NCBI GenBank assembly: GCA_018105865.1 | Contig: CM030832.1 | Coordinates: 24,419,908 to 24,483,907, forward strand | Origin: Metaphire vulgaris | Taxonomy: Eukaryota; Annelida; Clitellata; Crassiclitellata; Megascolecidae | Reading direction: 5' to 3' | DNA: 64,000 nt | Shown: positions 52,678-64,000 of the stretch, one piece after another | Numbering within the stretch: the first letter of the stretch is position 1 | Layout: each line of letters starts with the position of its first letter | Notes under the pieces: generated by a model | Told to the model about the DNA's origin: nothing | The model's database searches: none | What the model saw: the letters and a program-made list of their open reading frames with translations, nothing else | Program-made: the position numbers and the translations under genes

Positions 52678-53226
52678 TTTTAACCAATTGAATCTACAAC
52701 TGAATGATATCCACATGGCAATTACTTAAAACTGCAAGAAAATTGTCTTGAATTATTAAAACAAGCATCGATCGGCAATGATACTAAAGTTCTGACAGTA
52801 GTTTCTCGTTTGACAATGGAATTTTAGATTATCCTGACCTGAACTGAATTAAACTGAGGTTTATTTCCTACTCAACTTGACATAGGCCTGTCTGACAACA
52901 ATTGCAATAGATGTCATCGAAATAAATGACATCAATTGAATTGAACTAAGATGTAGACAATTTACAGAATATTCACAAGACTAATTTTGGTCTAATTTTG
53001 ATCATGTCATGATAAAATGTAATTGTTCCGATGATGACGATGGGAAGTTTCATATAGCGTAACAATCAAGAACGAAAGAATGACGACCTAGCCAGATTTT
53101 GGCTACCACGAAAGACGCACTTTTTGTTTTATGATGTTTTGTTAGATGTTCTAGAATTAGTTCGTACGAAATGCCGCTTTAATCAGTTGGCGATTATTAC
53201 TGTATTATTATTATTATTATTATTAT

Positions 53227-53280
<54 letters not shown>

Positions 53281-54429
53281 CAGTAGTAGTAGTAGTAGTA
53301 GTATTAGTATTAGTATTATGTCAACAACTGTCAAACTTTTTAAAACTCCCGCTCCCCTTATTTTGTTGACGTACATGTAAATAATGGACAGTCCCAATGC
53401 AGAACTTCCTGTTTCACTAAGTTTGAACGAGTGTCTTTAAAGACATGATGCAAGCAGCGTGGTTATGAGCACTCAGCGATAGTTATTCTAATATTCAACC
53501 ATAATTTTTCTTTCAAGTCACATTTCAGACACAATTCTCGTCCATTCCCTGGGTCGTTGCACTTGCCATAATGTTCCGTCCTCGACGCCCCATGAATTCG
53601 ACGACTATTGCCTATCTGACAATCCACATCGGCTTTAGATGTTTTAACATTTAGATTCAGCACCTAAACATAACTAGCTACTATAGTACTACTTCTGTGA
53701 ACGATATCATAAATTACGTACGATTTGTTATATATTACTAGATAGCGTAGCCTACATTAACATTGTACCTGCCACAGATCTGCTATGAGCCTTGTTGCCT
53801 GAAATGCAAATCAATCGCTGAATGAATTCCGACTGTTTTCATGTCAACTAAAAGTTATTTCATTAAGCAAATGCAACTGATCTGACATTGCGCCATCCGG
53901 CTTCTATCCCGCTGCTTTGCAGCTGCAGATGATATGTTTGATTAAAAATTCATTTCTTATCATGTTCGCCTAGTGAACACTCGTGTATGAATTTCAAATA
54001 GCTCTTATTTGATCAGTACAAATTGTTGGTTTGGTGACACTTAATCACGCGACAGTTAATCACTTCTTCTTTCTTCTTCTTTCTTCTTTCTTTCCTTCCG
54101 TCTTCCCCTATTGTGTTGGACGATGGGTCTGAATGAGTTCCTTCCACTTCTGTCTGTCTCTTGCTGCTCTGGTCAATTGGATGAAGTTCATGTACATTTC
54201 TTCTGCATCCTCTTTCAAGTTTTCTATCCATGTTTTCGTGATAGTTAATCACACCACAGTTAATCATGTGAAAGTTTATCACTTGGACATTTAATCATGA
54301 AATCATCATAACACTATGTGACCAGGGTCGACTCGTTAGGATCGACCGGCATGCAGAGAGGTGACGCCTCTAACCGCTCGATAAACAGGTCTAGGCTAAG
54401 GTTGCTCCCAAGTTCTACGGTGTATCTTA
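52678..54429. other. Upstream flank of lectin B and microsatellite
   Basis: (ATT)n passing into (AGT)n at about 53202-53318. Two nearly identical phrases, TTTGGTGACATTTAATCACGCG at 21953 and TTTGGTGACACTTAATCACGCG near 54030, followed by ACAGTTAA, mark a shared dispersed repeat of GTTAATCAC units (54035-54300). No gene recognised. Confidence 0.45.
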
Positions 54430-56040
54430 GTGCACGCGGGGCTGCAGGTGGTGACTGGTAGATTCCAATAAATTAGTTTATGATTGGACAGCCCGACGTC
54501 GACCACGGCGACATCGCACAAGGCGCTGTCTTCGAGCGCAATTATATCGTCTAAGAAGTCGCCGGGGTCACGAGTCGGCTCTCCGACATGATGCTCCAGC
54601 TGTTCGAACCTCGTGCTCTCTTCAGTGTTTAATCTAGACTCCTGGACTCCGAGGGGGAACTGAAAAAGCCGAGGGAAACTGACAAAGCGGACGAAATTCT
54701 GCTAGGGGCCGCTTTTAGTCCATGTAGTATTCCAAAATTTTCGGGGGGATTTGAAATTTCCGGGGAAAAGGGCAATTTTCTCCCGGTATAGTATATTATA
54801 ATGACTCCCATATAATAATAACTCTCCCCTCATTATTATATATATAATAATGACTCCCCCCATCATTATTATATATATATAATAATAACTCTCTCTATAT
54901 TATAATAACTCCCTTAGTTTTTCACAAGCCAACTGAGGTACCATGGTCTAGAGCACCAAAAGCTTTTTTATATCGAGAATTGTTCCAATAGTGTGCTTGT
55001 GGGATTAAAAATTTGTTGTTTTGGTATCAATTAAATTCATTATTGGCATTTAAGTGGAGAAATAGGGCTGAAACCATATTGATCAGTGGATAGCATATTA
55101 AATGCATCTAAGTAGTTTAACATTCTGGTAAGCATTGCCCTTTCAGGAATTTTAGGGAAACTGTGAGATTGTAAATGGGCCCATAATTTCATATAACCAT
55201 TTTAGAGACATTTTTATAAATTGGGGTTATTTTTTTCAATTTTTAGGCCTACTTCTTCTGGGAAGTTATTATAATATAAAGAGAGTTATTATTATATATA
55301 TATATATAATAATAATGAGGGGGGAGTCTTTATTATATATATAATAATGAGGTGGAGAGTTATTATTATATGGGAGTCATTATAATAATTATGCTACACC
55401 GGTTGTTTCTGTAGGTCGCTCCAGACGGATGCTCAAATCGCCTACTATCTCTATCTCACAATTGAACGTAAACAATGACTCCAGCAAGGCCGAGAGGTCG
55501 GTGAAAAACTGCTTCCGGACGCCAAGTGAGCCAGGACGGTAAATAGCGATAATGATCATCAGCGTCGCAGGGCCACTCGCAAGTCGGCAGCAGAGGAACT
55601 CGAAGGACATCAGCTTCAACTTCGTATCGACTTTAGCGATGGTCGTTCCGGGTTTCGAGATAACGGTGAGGCCACCATGATTGATAAATGTTCATTGTTC
55701 AGGCTGGCGCTCGGCAGCAGAGCACGGAGCGCTTCGACGACGTTACATCCCGTAGAGCAGAGACGTCTGATGGCGACGCTACGCGGCGTCCTCGTGCCGC
55801 GTTTCAGTGAGGATTAACATGTTCAGCGAAAACTCGTTGAATGAATCCGGAATGTTATCAAGTTTGTTATTCACCGAGCGAATGTTTAGCAAACCGGCTT
55901 CAGTCAAAGGAGATGATGTGGCGCTCGATTTTCGGGTAGATGAGTGACGACGGGGGACGACCAGGCGATCTGGGTGGGCGATCATGATGGTCAGTAGACG
56001 TCATCACCCTAATGGTTCTCTGCAGCCGCCGCCCCACCCT
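54430..56040 (-). mobile_element. LINE endonuclease region, split by a Ginger1-type insertion
   Basis: Minus strand, 55985-55779: GLLNIRSVNNKLDNIP and LTETRHEDAA; 55619-55400: IYRPGSLGVRKQFFTDLSALLE and IEIVGDLSIRLERP; then beyond the insertion, 54640-54460: GDFLDDIIALEDS, VVDVGLSNHKLIYWNLP. These are consecutive AP-endonuclease blocks of a CR1/L2-like LINE (GDxx and SDH-type boxes, the latter reading SNH). Reverse transcriptase is absent. Frames are disrupted. Confidence 0.75.
54787..55398. mobile_element. Short Ginger1-type non-autonomous element
   Basis: Ends: left TATAGTATATTATAATGACTC, right inverted TGTAGCATAATTATTATAAT, flanked by CCGG at 54783-54786 and 55399-55402. Inverted repeats of about 130 bases are rich in ATAATAATAACTCTC words. 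The TGTA...TACA-type ends, CTCCC words and CCGG duplication link it to the Ginger1 family. It interrupts the LINE endonuclease. Confidence 0.82.
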
Positions 56041-56087
56041 GCGGCCACAAGGTGACCCGCGGGAGCGAGAGTTAATAATAATAATAA

Positions 56088-56520
56088 TCTAACATATTAA
56101 AATCGTTATTCTGTATGTCTGTTACCTTCAAGCGTTCTGATTGGTTGACTATTGGTAGACGGTTTAGACCGTTTAGTCCTTACATCGCGATGCGTTGGTG
56201 GGCGATGTTCGAAGACGACGTTGCTATTGGTAACAATTGTTCGTAGTTTAGCACGGTTTAGTCGAGTCATTGCAGCGTCAGAGGGGTGGGCGTGCGACGA
56301 CGTTGCAACGTACATTTTAACGTACACAAAAAATACGTGTACAGCGTCACAAATTGTCACAGTTGCGTGATTTTAACGTACATAGGCCTAATTATTACGT
56401 GGCGCAGAGCTTGGCTAGGTGGCGTATGTACAGTACATCATTGAAACGTTGTTCAGCATGAATTCAATGATTGGGTTTTAGTATTATCCTGCACTGCGAG
56501 CGAAGCGAGCATCTTTCTAG
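56088..56520 (+). mobile_element. Non-autonomous Helitron-like element, copy 2
   Basis: Begins TCTAACATATTAAAATC after A (56087) and ends GCGAGCATCTTTCTAG before T (56521). Homologous to copy 1 at 37984; it lacks the internal stretch that in copy 1 includes the CGTTTGACGAAG block and one of two tandem GCGAGCGAAGCGAGC units. It lies within a (TAA)n tract that continues on both sides. Confidence 0.75.
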
Positions 56521-57300
56521 TAATAATAATAATGCACTTCTATAGCACCAGTTCTAATACCCAAGGGTATCAATCAATGTTACTTCAAATCCATCCGGAA
56601 CAGATCAGGTCATTCCAGAGATCAGTCAGAGGGAAAGTGTAAAAACCGACTATAGAGGAAAGAGTTGGCGAAGAGATGGCCAAGTCTCCGCCGAGCGGCA
56701 TCCGGAAGGTGGGCGCCCGTCGAGATTCGAAGGTAAAGTAACAAGTAACTCCGCGGCTGTGTAGGTATATGCCAGCCTCATGGCGTCAGCGCACTAAGAA
56801 GTGGTCCCTCTATCGAATGTGACGGCTAAGCGATGGCCGCCGGGAACCGTTCACCGCATGTAAGTTGACAGTCGGAGGCATGGGTGTAAAACACGGGGGG
56901 ACGGCGGGGGACGGTCTCCACGAATAATTAGTTGGCGGGAGACAGAGTATCAATTAACCCCCAATGTTTTGCGCTATATGGTAAAAAATACTATCTTGCC
57001 CCGTAATGTTATAATGTTGATGCCAGAATCACGCCAAATGCGCATTCTCTCATTTCGGAGGATGACCTTTTTTGCTTGTCAGGGTATTTGGAGAGGGATA
57101 AATAGAAAAATATCAGGATGACCTTTTTTGCCTGTTAAGACGTATTTCATGGGCGATTTTAAGTCCCCACCATAATATGCAATATCTCCCATGATGGAGG
57201 GAGATTTTTGTATTTCTGGGGGTCAACTTTTAAAAAGTTATTCTATCCCCCAATGTTGAAGCCAGGTTTACGCCACTGGTCGGAGGCCAAAATGGAGTGA
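56521..57300. repeat. LINE 3' end and MITE-like sequence
   Basis: 56532-56760, read on the minus strand, looks like a LINE 3' end (GGTGCTATAGAAGTGCATT). About 56880-57285 has G-rich words, CCCCCAATGTTT twice, GGATGACCTTTTTTGC twice, and an end TTTACGCCACTGG like the hAT-type MITE ends. Boundaries are unclear. Confidence 0.5.
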
Positions 57301-58068
57301 CGGCCCAGGACGTAGTCGGGCCCCGCAGATGCACGAGCCGACTGAGAAGAAAGCCGCTCCCGAAAACTTCCGCGAAGAACGCAAAAGACGCACAAAAACC
57401 GCTTAACAGGCCGGTCGCAAAACACCTGCAAGCCTTTGATACACAGCGCCTCCTAGCGATCAACATGTTTCTATTAAATGTTTGAAAATCTGGGTCACTT
57501 GAGAGTCATCGAGACCGCAATTTATCAGCCTCTAACTGCCACTGCGTTTCAGATCTCGTCACTGTTTGTATCAGATCGTTAAAATTGAATATAATTTGTC
57601 TTTATCTCGATCGGTCGTGTGTTTCTCTGGTTTGGATAGTAAATCAGCGTGTCCCTAGGCCTATTCCATAATTTAGTGTAGGCACTCTCTCCTTAGTCTG
57701 TCTCTTCGGTTGTCTTTGTCTATCTTGCAAACGTTTCCATCAAATCACTTTTCTGTTTTGGTCTTGATTCTTTTTTCGTATCTTTGTGATATTTGGTTTG
57801 TGTTGCCAATTGATATATTCAGTATTCTTCTCTAGCATTGTATTTCAAAGGCGAGATAGAGTTATAGTGGATAGCGTTTTAACTAACTGAGATTATGTAG
57901 CGCCAACACCACTTCAATAGTATGCCTAATATTCGTGGGTGGTCCTTTTCCATTCGCCTTCTTCTTCTACCCCTCCATAACTAATGCTTCATATGAATCA
58001 TATTATGTGTGTGGTCTTAAACTGAGCTCGCCTGCATGCAGCCTGTCGACTGCCTGACTACAGTCAGA
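57301..58068. other. Unassigned stretch
   Basis: Short open frames on both strands over 57230-57485 show no homology I know. The rest is featureless. Confidence 0.4.
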
Positions 58069-59675
58069 GCTAGCCTTTGTAGCATGATGTAAGTTAATAT
58101 TAAATATACGGAGTTGACGATTGCTCGTGTCAGACGGCCGATGACATTAAAACGATCAACATCTCAAGAAGGTCTTGTACATATAATAATGATAGGGCGA
58201 TAGTGTTTGCCACTATAAATGGTGGTCGAACCGGATTTTTTAAAAGTTTTCGTTCGTACGAACAGTTCATAACTAGCGATCCGCCTCTCGTTTAAAAAGT
58301 GTGTTACGTATGTCGACTCCTGACAGTTATCTAACTGGTCATTGTCAGCCTTGGAGCAGTTCTATCAACCTGAAGGCACGTGAGAAATGCGAGCCAACGT
58401 TCATCTAAGGGCTGAAACAGTCGCATTTCAGTCGAAATGAATTCTCGAACTACGCCAGAAAATCATCTCGGGAAAACGTACATGTCTACATCAGTCAACG
58501 CAACGTCTGCTAGTCTTCGTCCTCCTCGTCCCCACCAGCCGCCCTTTCTGAGAACGCAGCGGGGCCAGAAAACTTCGTCTTCGGCAGTCAACGTCCATTT
58601 CATCGTATCGCAGTCAGTATCAATATCGTTTCATTCATCGTCAATAGTCTACAATGACGCAGAATTCCACGTCTGTGTCTCAGCAGAGTTTTGAATGGCT
58701 CAGTGTCTGTCAACCTGCCGTCAAAGTTCTTCGCCAACCGTCTTCATTCTTCAGTAGCTGTCGTGTTTCCGACGCGACGCTGTACCACGCCGATGTCATC
58801 TCGCCAGGAAACATCGTCTTCAATCTGTCTCACAGCGCGTTCCTTTCCTGCCTGTCAGAGAACAATTCCTCATTATCACGTCGTCGGTAATCAAACCAGT
58901 CGCTGAATCCTATCTACGCCCTCCTTCCTTCCTGGACATTATCATCGTCGCCAATCTCTCTGTTGCTGGACGACAGAGACCGCCAAAGTTCCGATGCAAC
59001 ACCAGGAAAGAAAACATTCTGACAGTAACTTTCTAAAACATTTTCCCCCCCTGAACATTCAATAATTCTTTCATTTATTCATTAATCGTTCATTCATCAC
59101 TGTAATATTTTAAAATTTTTAACTCTTAACTACAGAATAATTAAAACAATATCACTCGTTCATAATAGTTAGAATTGGAATTTCATATTATGTTTTGTTC
59201 ATTTTCGTGAATTTTTTTGTCTTCAAGGTATTTTAGTTATTTATTTTAAGTGGATAAAGTGCTATGTGTAAATGTTTAAAGGAGCTTATGATAAGTCTAA
59301 TTGATTCCAGATTGCATTAGTTATGGCATTTCAAAGTTAATGTAAAGAATGAGGCAAGCTCTGACATCCGAGTTCAATGCCTGATTATTTTTCACGTTTC
59401 TATACGAGTTGTTTGCAGAAGTCATAACGATATCAGTGACCGGGTTTTGGAACGGAGCAGCCACGCTTGTTTTGCGCGCGCAGTGAATAATCAGATGTAC
59501 CATAATGGGCCACTAGAAAAGGGCTAGCCTTTGTAGCATGATGTAAGTTAATATTAAATATACGGGGTTGACGATTGCTCGTGTCAGACGGCCGATGACA
59601 TTAAAACGATCAACATCTCAAGAAGGTCTTGTACATACAGTATAATAATGATAGGGCGATAGTGTTTGCCACTAT
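58069..59675 (+). repeat. Direct repeats of about 150 bases flanking 1.3 kb
   Basis: 58069-58216 and 59523-59675 are almost identical (shared GCTAGCCTTTGTAGCATGAT start, GTGTCAGACGGCCGATGACA, AGTGTTTGCCACTAT end; one 5-base insertion in the second). Sequence between them contains short S/T-rich open frames (58437-58890) without recognised homology. No TG...CA ends or primer-binding site are seen, so they are not convincing LTRs. Confidence 0.75.
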
Positions 59676-60605
<930 letters not shown>

Positions 60606-61340
60606 TCCGCCCAAAGACCGAGAGATAGGTTATAGAAACCAGCAACGATATAGGTTCCCGGGAGAGCCTTCGGTCTTCAGCGACTAGAGAGTTTGGCCGC
60701 TGAAGATCGTCGCATGTAAGACGGAGGCTGCGCGGTGCGAGGCTTCCGCTGGGAACCGTGCGTCTGGCTGTTCGACGCGTGCGGCATCGATCGGCCGGTT
60801 GTGTAGTCGCTGCGTTCGCCTGAACACCGGTGCCCGGTTACCAGGGGTGATTAGCGAAGGGTTGGGCCGTAGATGGGTTCGCTTACCACCGATAACGACG
60901 ACGCAGCTGCCTGGGTTCCCTGCTTTCACGGCACCTAAGCGGACGTGGCTCAACAGTTTAAAATTCCGCCTAAAGACCGGCGCCTGTATATCAGGGCCTG
61001 TTGGCGATGCGCGTCGCCGCCGGCGAAGCCTCGTATCGCCGCTGCCGACGACGCTAGGGGGGTGTGTCCAAATTTTATCTTTCTGACGGCTGATACGGGG
61101 TAGTGGGGGCTGCAGTGGCCGAACGCCCTCAAGCGTCGGTCATAAAAAATCGAAATTCTCGGAAATATTGGCAATTTTGTATCACGCGTCAAGAGGCAGA
61201 CGCCGGCAGCTGTTGTAGCTAAGACGCTTGAACCGCGGCGCCCAGCAGGTAGGGAGCGATTGGCTGTCATTAATCCGAAGACGAAGCTCCTGACCACCGC
61301 TAACGAAAACGCTGTTAGGCAGGTCCCTAGTCTTTCCTAT
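60606..61340. repeat. GC-rich tandem duplication, about 360-base unit
   Basis: Two diverged units start at about 60606 (CCGCCCAAAGACCGAGAG) and 60965 (CCGCCTAAAGACCGGCGCC) and end with matching phrases TTACCACCGATAACGACGACG and TGACCACCGCTAACGAAAACG. GC content is clearly above the surroundings. Open frames on both strands have no recognised homology. Confidence 0.55.
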
Positions 61341-62189
61341 TGACGGCAATTACGCGAAATTACAGACAACTGATGCGAAATCCGACTGAGTCAAAACATT
61401 TCAAGCTCTCTGAAAATTTTCTAAGATGAATATGAAATGTGCTTTTCGTGGTCGCTCCGCTTATACTGTGAGGCGATAGAGTAAAGAAAGCACAGCGATT
61501 GAAATCGAGTATTGGAGCCCGTTTAAAGTGCTAAAGCTTATCGTTTCATATCGGCGTATCAAAGACTATCGATTGCAGTTCCTGTGCGCTAGTTATTGTG
61601 GCTGCCGGATTGCGTCTAGTCAACAAATCTTTGTCTGTGTTACCAGTGTTGCCACTGTAGCCATTGTTGTCATTGTTGCCTGGTTTATTAATAAATAAAA
61701 AATAAACCAGTAAAGGCAAGTTGTGTTCGTGTCTTTGGAAGTCGCTGTGACGCCGGAGTCTCAGCGCACTGTCAGTGAAGGTGAGTCTTGGCTGTGACGA
61801 AAATCGCCTACCTGAGGTCACGTTAGTGCCCAGGAGCTCAACTCTTAGCCAAGGGAGGAGACAGACGCCCGCCTGTCGTAAAGGCGCGGGAAGACAGTTT
61901 GGGTGAATTGACGGTCAAGGAAAAGAGTGGACCGCCGTCCATTCAGGCACGGGCAACCTCGGGTTTTGGTGAAGGCGCTGAGGAAGCAAATAGACGCCGC
62001 TGCCCGTCTAGAAACGAGAGCAGAAGTTACCAAGCGCGCTAAGAAGCCGCAACAGAATAGAGACAACTCCGCCTGTCTTTAAGAGAGCGGAAGACGGTTG
62101 TATTACCGAGAATGAAGAGACGCGTCACCAAGTCGAAGCCAGTGATCAGGAATATGTACCGAAATCGCTTAAGGCGCTGAGACCAAGCG
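61341..62189. other. Unassigned, moderately GC-rich
   Basis: No recognised coding homology. The composition from 61820 on is like the following open frame and may be the internal part of the retroelement whose LTR follows. Confidence 0.35.
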
Positions 62190-62507
62190 GTGGCCAGCGA
62201 TAAGAGGAATGAGCTAAAGGATCTCTCGGACGAGGCCGGAACGGATAGAGAGTCAGAGGAGGAAAATGAGAACCCTATGTTGAGGAACGGCCATCCTCAG
62301 TATGCGGCCTGCCCAGCAGCCGCGGACACCTCCTCTGATGTCGGAGAACCGGAAAGGGAAACTGACGCCGCCGATCAGGCAGAGTCGGCGGCAGATGGCG
62401 ATCTGAAAACCGAGCGGGCGTTAAGGGCCGCCCGACCGCCGGCGCGCTACGAGACCGCGAGCCGGGGTCGCCACACTTTACTAGCGTGTACTGTGACATA
62501 TGCGTGA
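62190..62507 (+). CDS. Short acidic open frame, possible retroelement C-terminus
   Basis: 105 codons, rich in Glu, Asp and Ala, with a late basic patch ALRAARPPARYE. Not recognised. The patch loosely resembles the C-terminal end of some LTR-retrotransposon polyproteins, and a Gypsy-like LTR starts 300 bases downstream, so a link is possible but unproven. The listed start is not necessarily a true start. Confidence 0.3.
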   Translation: MASDKRNELKDLSDEAGTDRESEEENENPMLRNGHPQYAACPAAADTSSDVGEPERETDAADQAESAADGDLKTERALRAARPPARYETASRGRHTLLACTVTYA

Positions 62508-62550
62508 CCCCGTTGACTGGTTTAGAGATTGTAGTTTAGATAGTAGTTGT

Positions 62551-63058
62551 TTTGAAGCCATTCTTTTGCGATCTATTGTCGTCGATATGTCAACGGCAGC
62601 GTGGCAATGAACATTTCTGCCACTCATTTTGTACAAACAGTATCTTGAATGTTGCTGTAGCGATCATCTGAATCATACACACATCATTCACATCATGCAT
62701 TTCATCCTTTCATTTTGGATCTCTTAAGCTCCTCGGAAAGTAGGGGAAAGTAGTTACCAAAAACTTGAGCATTCCCTAAAATCCCCACCCGGATTTCGAG
62801 GGAATGTTACGAATCTAGCAACCCAGGCGCTATAGAAGTGCTGTAAGTGCTGTCCCTGCTTTGCATAACCCACGGCCCAAGAATGGCAAAGATAGGAAGC
62901 AAGCGGTCAGCCGCTGCAGACCGCCCCGTGGCCCAATCCCGCTAGAGTTGAGTTTTCGTGTCCGTCGCCAGAGGACGTGGAGGCTGTATATAAACCCCAG
63001 ATGCGTCACTTTTGAAGCCATTCTTTTGCGATCTATTGTCGTCGATATGTCAACGGCA
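62551..63058 (+). repeat. 48-base direct repeat pair
   Basis: 62551-62598 and 63011-63058 are identical (TTTGAAGCCATTCTTTTGCG through ATGTCAACGGCA). The second lies in the LTR just after its TATA box. Confidence 0.85.
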
Positions 63059-63730
63059 AAAGGCTTTTGGCTTCTGGGGTTTGGGTTTTGGTCGAGTAGA
63101 GTTCCAGCCTTTGCCGGGGTTGGACATCGCAAGCCCCTGTATATATGTGAGTACGGAAGACGGTTGTGCTGACCATTTCATCCCAGGTTGTACGTAAGTT
63201 TTAGTTATACTATAATAAGGATTTCCTACCCCGTTTACCTGCCCTGTCCTTTAAGCCTTCCTTCCCTTAGTTATTGACCCACCTCTTTAGCCCTAGCCGT
63301 GTAATATCATCATCATTCGTTGCAACAGTAAACAGTTTATAACCTTGTGTTTAGAGTAATACATGGACGTATGACCAGAAAAGAGTTCTTGCATTTTATG
63401 TGGTTGTAGAGTTAGTTCCCTTTACAATTTTTATAGCAAGTCGTTTCCCGTTAATGTGGAAACGCCGAACCTGGTGCCCAATGATTCGGCCATCTCAATA
63501 GCCTTGGATAGTTTAACATCTGCAGAGGAAATAAGTTGCCATCCTGGTACAATCGGGCCTAGATTTCCTCCTGGTTTTGAAATCAAGCTACTGTAGTTTA
63601 TCCATAGCCAGTAGATTGCATCCCCGTGCAAGGCGTCCATCACCCTTTACCTTACCACACTAACTACCCCCTAAACCTCAGTCATTCACTCACTCACTCA
63701 CTCACTCCTAATAAAACCTGATCCGTTACA
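62806..63730 (+). mobile_element. Gypsy-like LTR (3' or solo)
   Basis: Starts TGTTACGAATC directly after a purine-rich CGAGGGAA tract (a polypurine-tract-like site) and ends CCGTTACA. Inside are a TATA box (GTATATAAACC at about 62987) and AATAAA at 63710, 15 bases from the end. Short inverted TGTTAC...GTTACA ends fit LTR retrotransposons. No primer-binding site follows, so this is a 3' or solo LTR. No target duplication could be confirmed because the 5' limit of the element is unknown. Confidence 0.55.
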
Positions 63731-64000
63731 AAAGGACCTGTAGGTTACATTATTTGCGTATAAAAAATAAAGGAAACACTTTCTTTCTATCTATCTTCTC
63801 TTTCTCTCCCCCCACACACACACTTACTCTGCGATTAAAAAACCCATCACATACGCTTCTCTATACATGCAGTAGTTGAACATCGACATGATTAGCGCAT
63901 ATCGATGTGAATGGCTGCAGAGAAAGCATTTTACTGATTATATTTTATCTTGTCTGAAATCGTATGTAAAGCTCTGTTAGAGAGGACGACGGGCGAATTA
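63731..64000. other. Unassigned flank
   Basis: Short (AC)n and (TCTT)n-type simple sequence; nothing else recognised. Confidence 0.4.

Noticed and set aside
58069..59675. LTR retrotransposon with 150-base LTRs
   Set aside because: The repeats lack TG...CA ends, a primer-binding site, a polypurine tract and any pol or gag homology.

Overview
The window is AT-rich animal (eukaryotic) nuclear DNA. Genes are split by GT-AG introns, retroelement and DNA-transposon debris is dense, microsatellites are long, and interstitial TTAGGG units are present. The recognisable host genes are innate-immunity types: a fibrinogen-related domain exon, two secreted C-type lectin genes, and three copies of a Mab-21 / cGAS-like-receptor gene. 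Such families are typically expanded in marine invertebrates (invertebrate deuterostomes, molluscs, cnidarians). The species cannot be fixed from sequence alone; an invertebrate deuterostome is my best guess.

Layout. 1-1.1 kb: last exon of a fibrinogen-domain gene (+). 2.8-3.4 kb: broken LINE reverse transcriptase. 4.0-4.95 kb: dispersed repeat with a GC-rich palindromic array. 5.0-6.9 kb: intact Mab-21/cGLR-like gene (-). 7.3-9.8 kb: a DNA transposon with CACTG-type ends and a decayed FCYICG-type protein. 10.9-23.2 kb: single-domain lectin gene (+, four exons, 188 codons). Its large third intron holds a piggyBac remnant, a CR1/L2-like LINE, a Ginger1-type element with a second CACTG transposon nested in it, and a TA-flanked MITE. 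23.6-30.5 kb: MITEs, a LINE 3' end, a decayed intron-bearing tRNA-Tyr, tandem and dispersed repeats. 30.6-32.6 kb: second intact Mab-21/cGLR-like gene (+). 35.7-36.5 kb: third copy, a pseudogene that ends on a Helitron-like 3' terminus.

37.5-52.7 kb: a minus-strand lectin gene that I assemble from five exons with compatible splice phases (318 codons, signal peptide plus two tandem CTLDs). Its introns hold a Helitron-like element, hAT-like MITEs, a complete Ginger1 transposon (integrase plus Ulp1 protease, CCGG target duplications) sitting inside a third CACTG-type relic, and a Tc1/mariner deletion derivative that abuts a splice acceptor. 54.4-64 kb: LINE endonuclease split by a third Ginger1-type insertion, a second Helitron-like copy, GC-rich duplicated sequence and a Gypsy-like LTR.

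The host genes fit one theme: secreted pattern-recognition lectins or fibrinogen-domain proteins and intracellular nucleotidyltransferase-fold sensors, diversifying by duplication in a transposon-rich neighbourhood. Exon joins, homology and element ends were read by eye. No search or alignment program was run.
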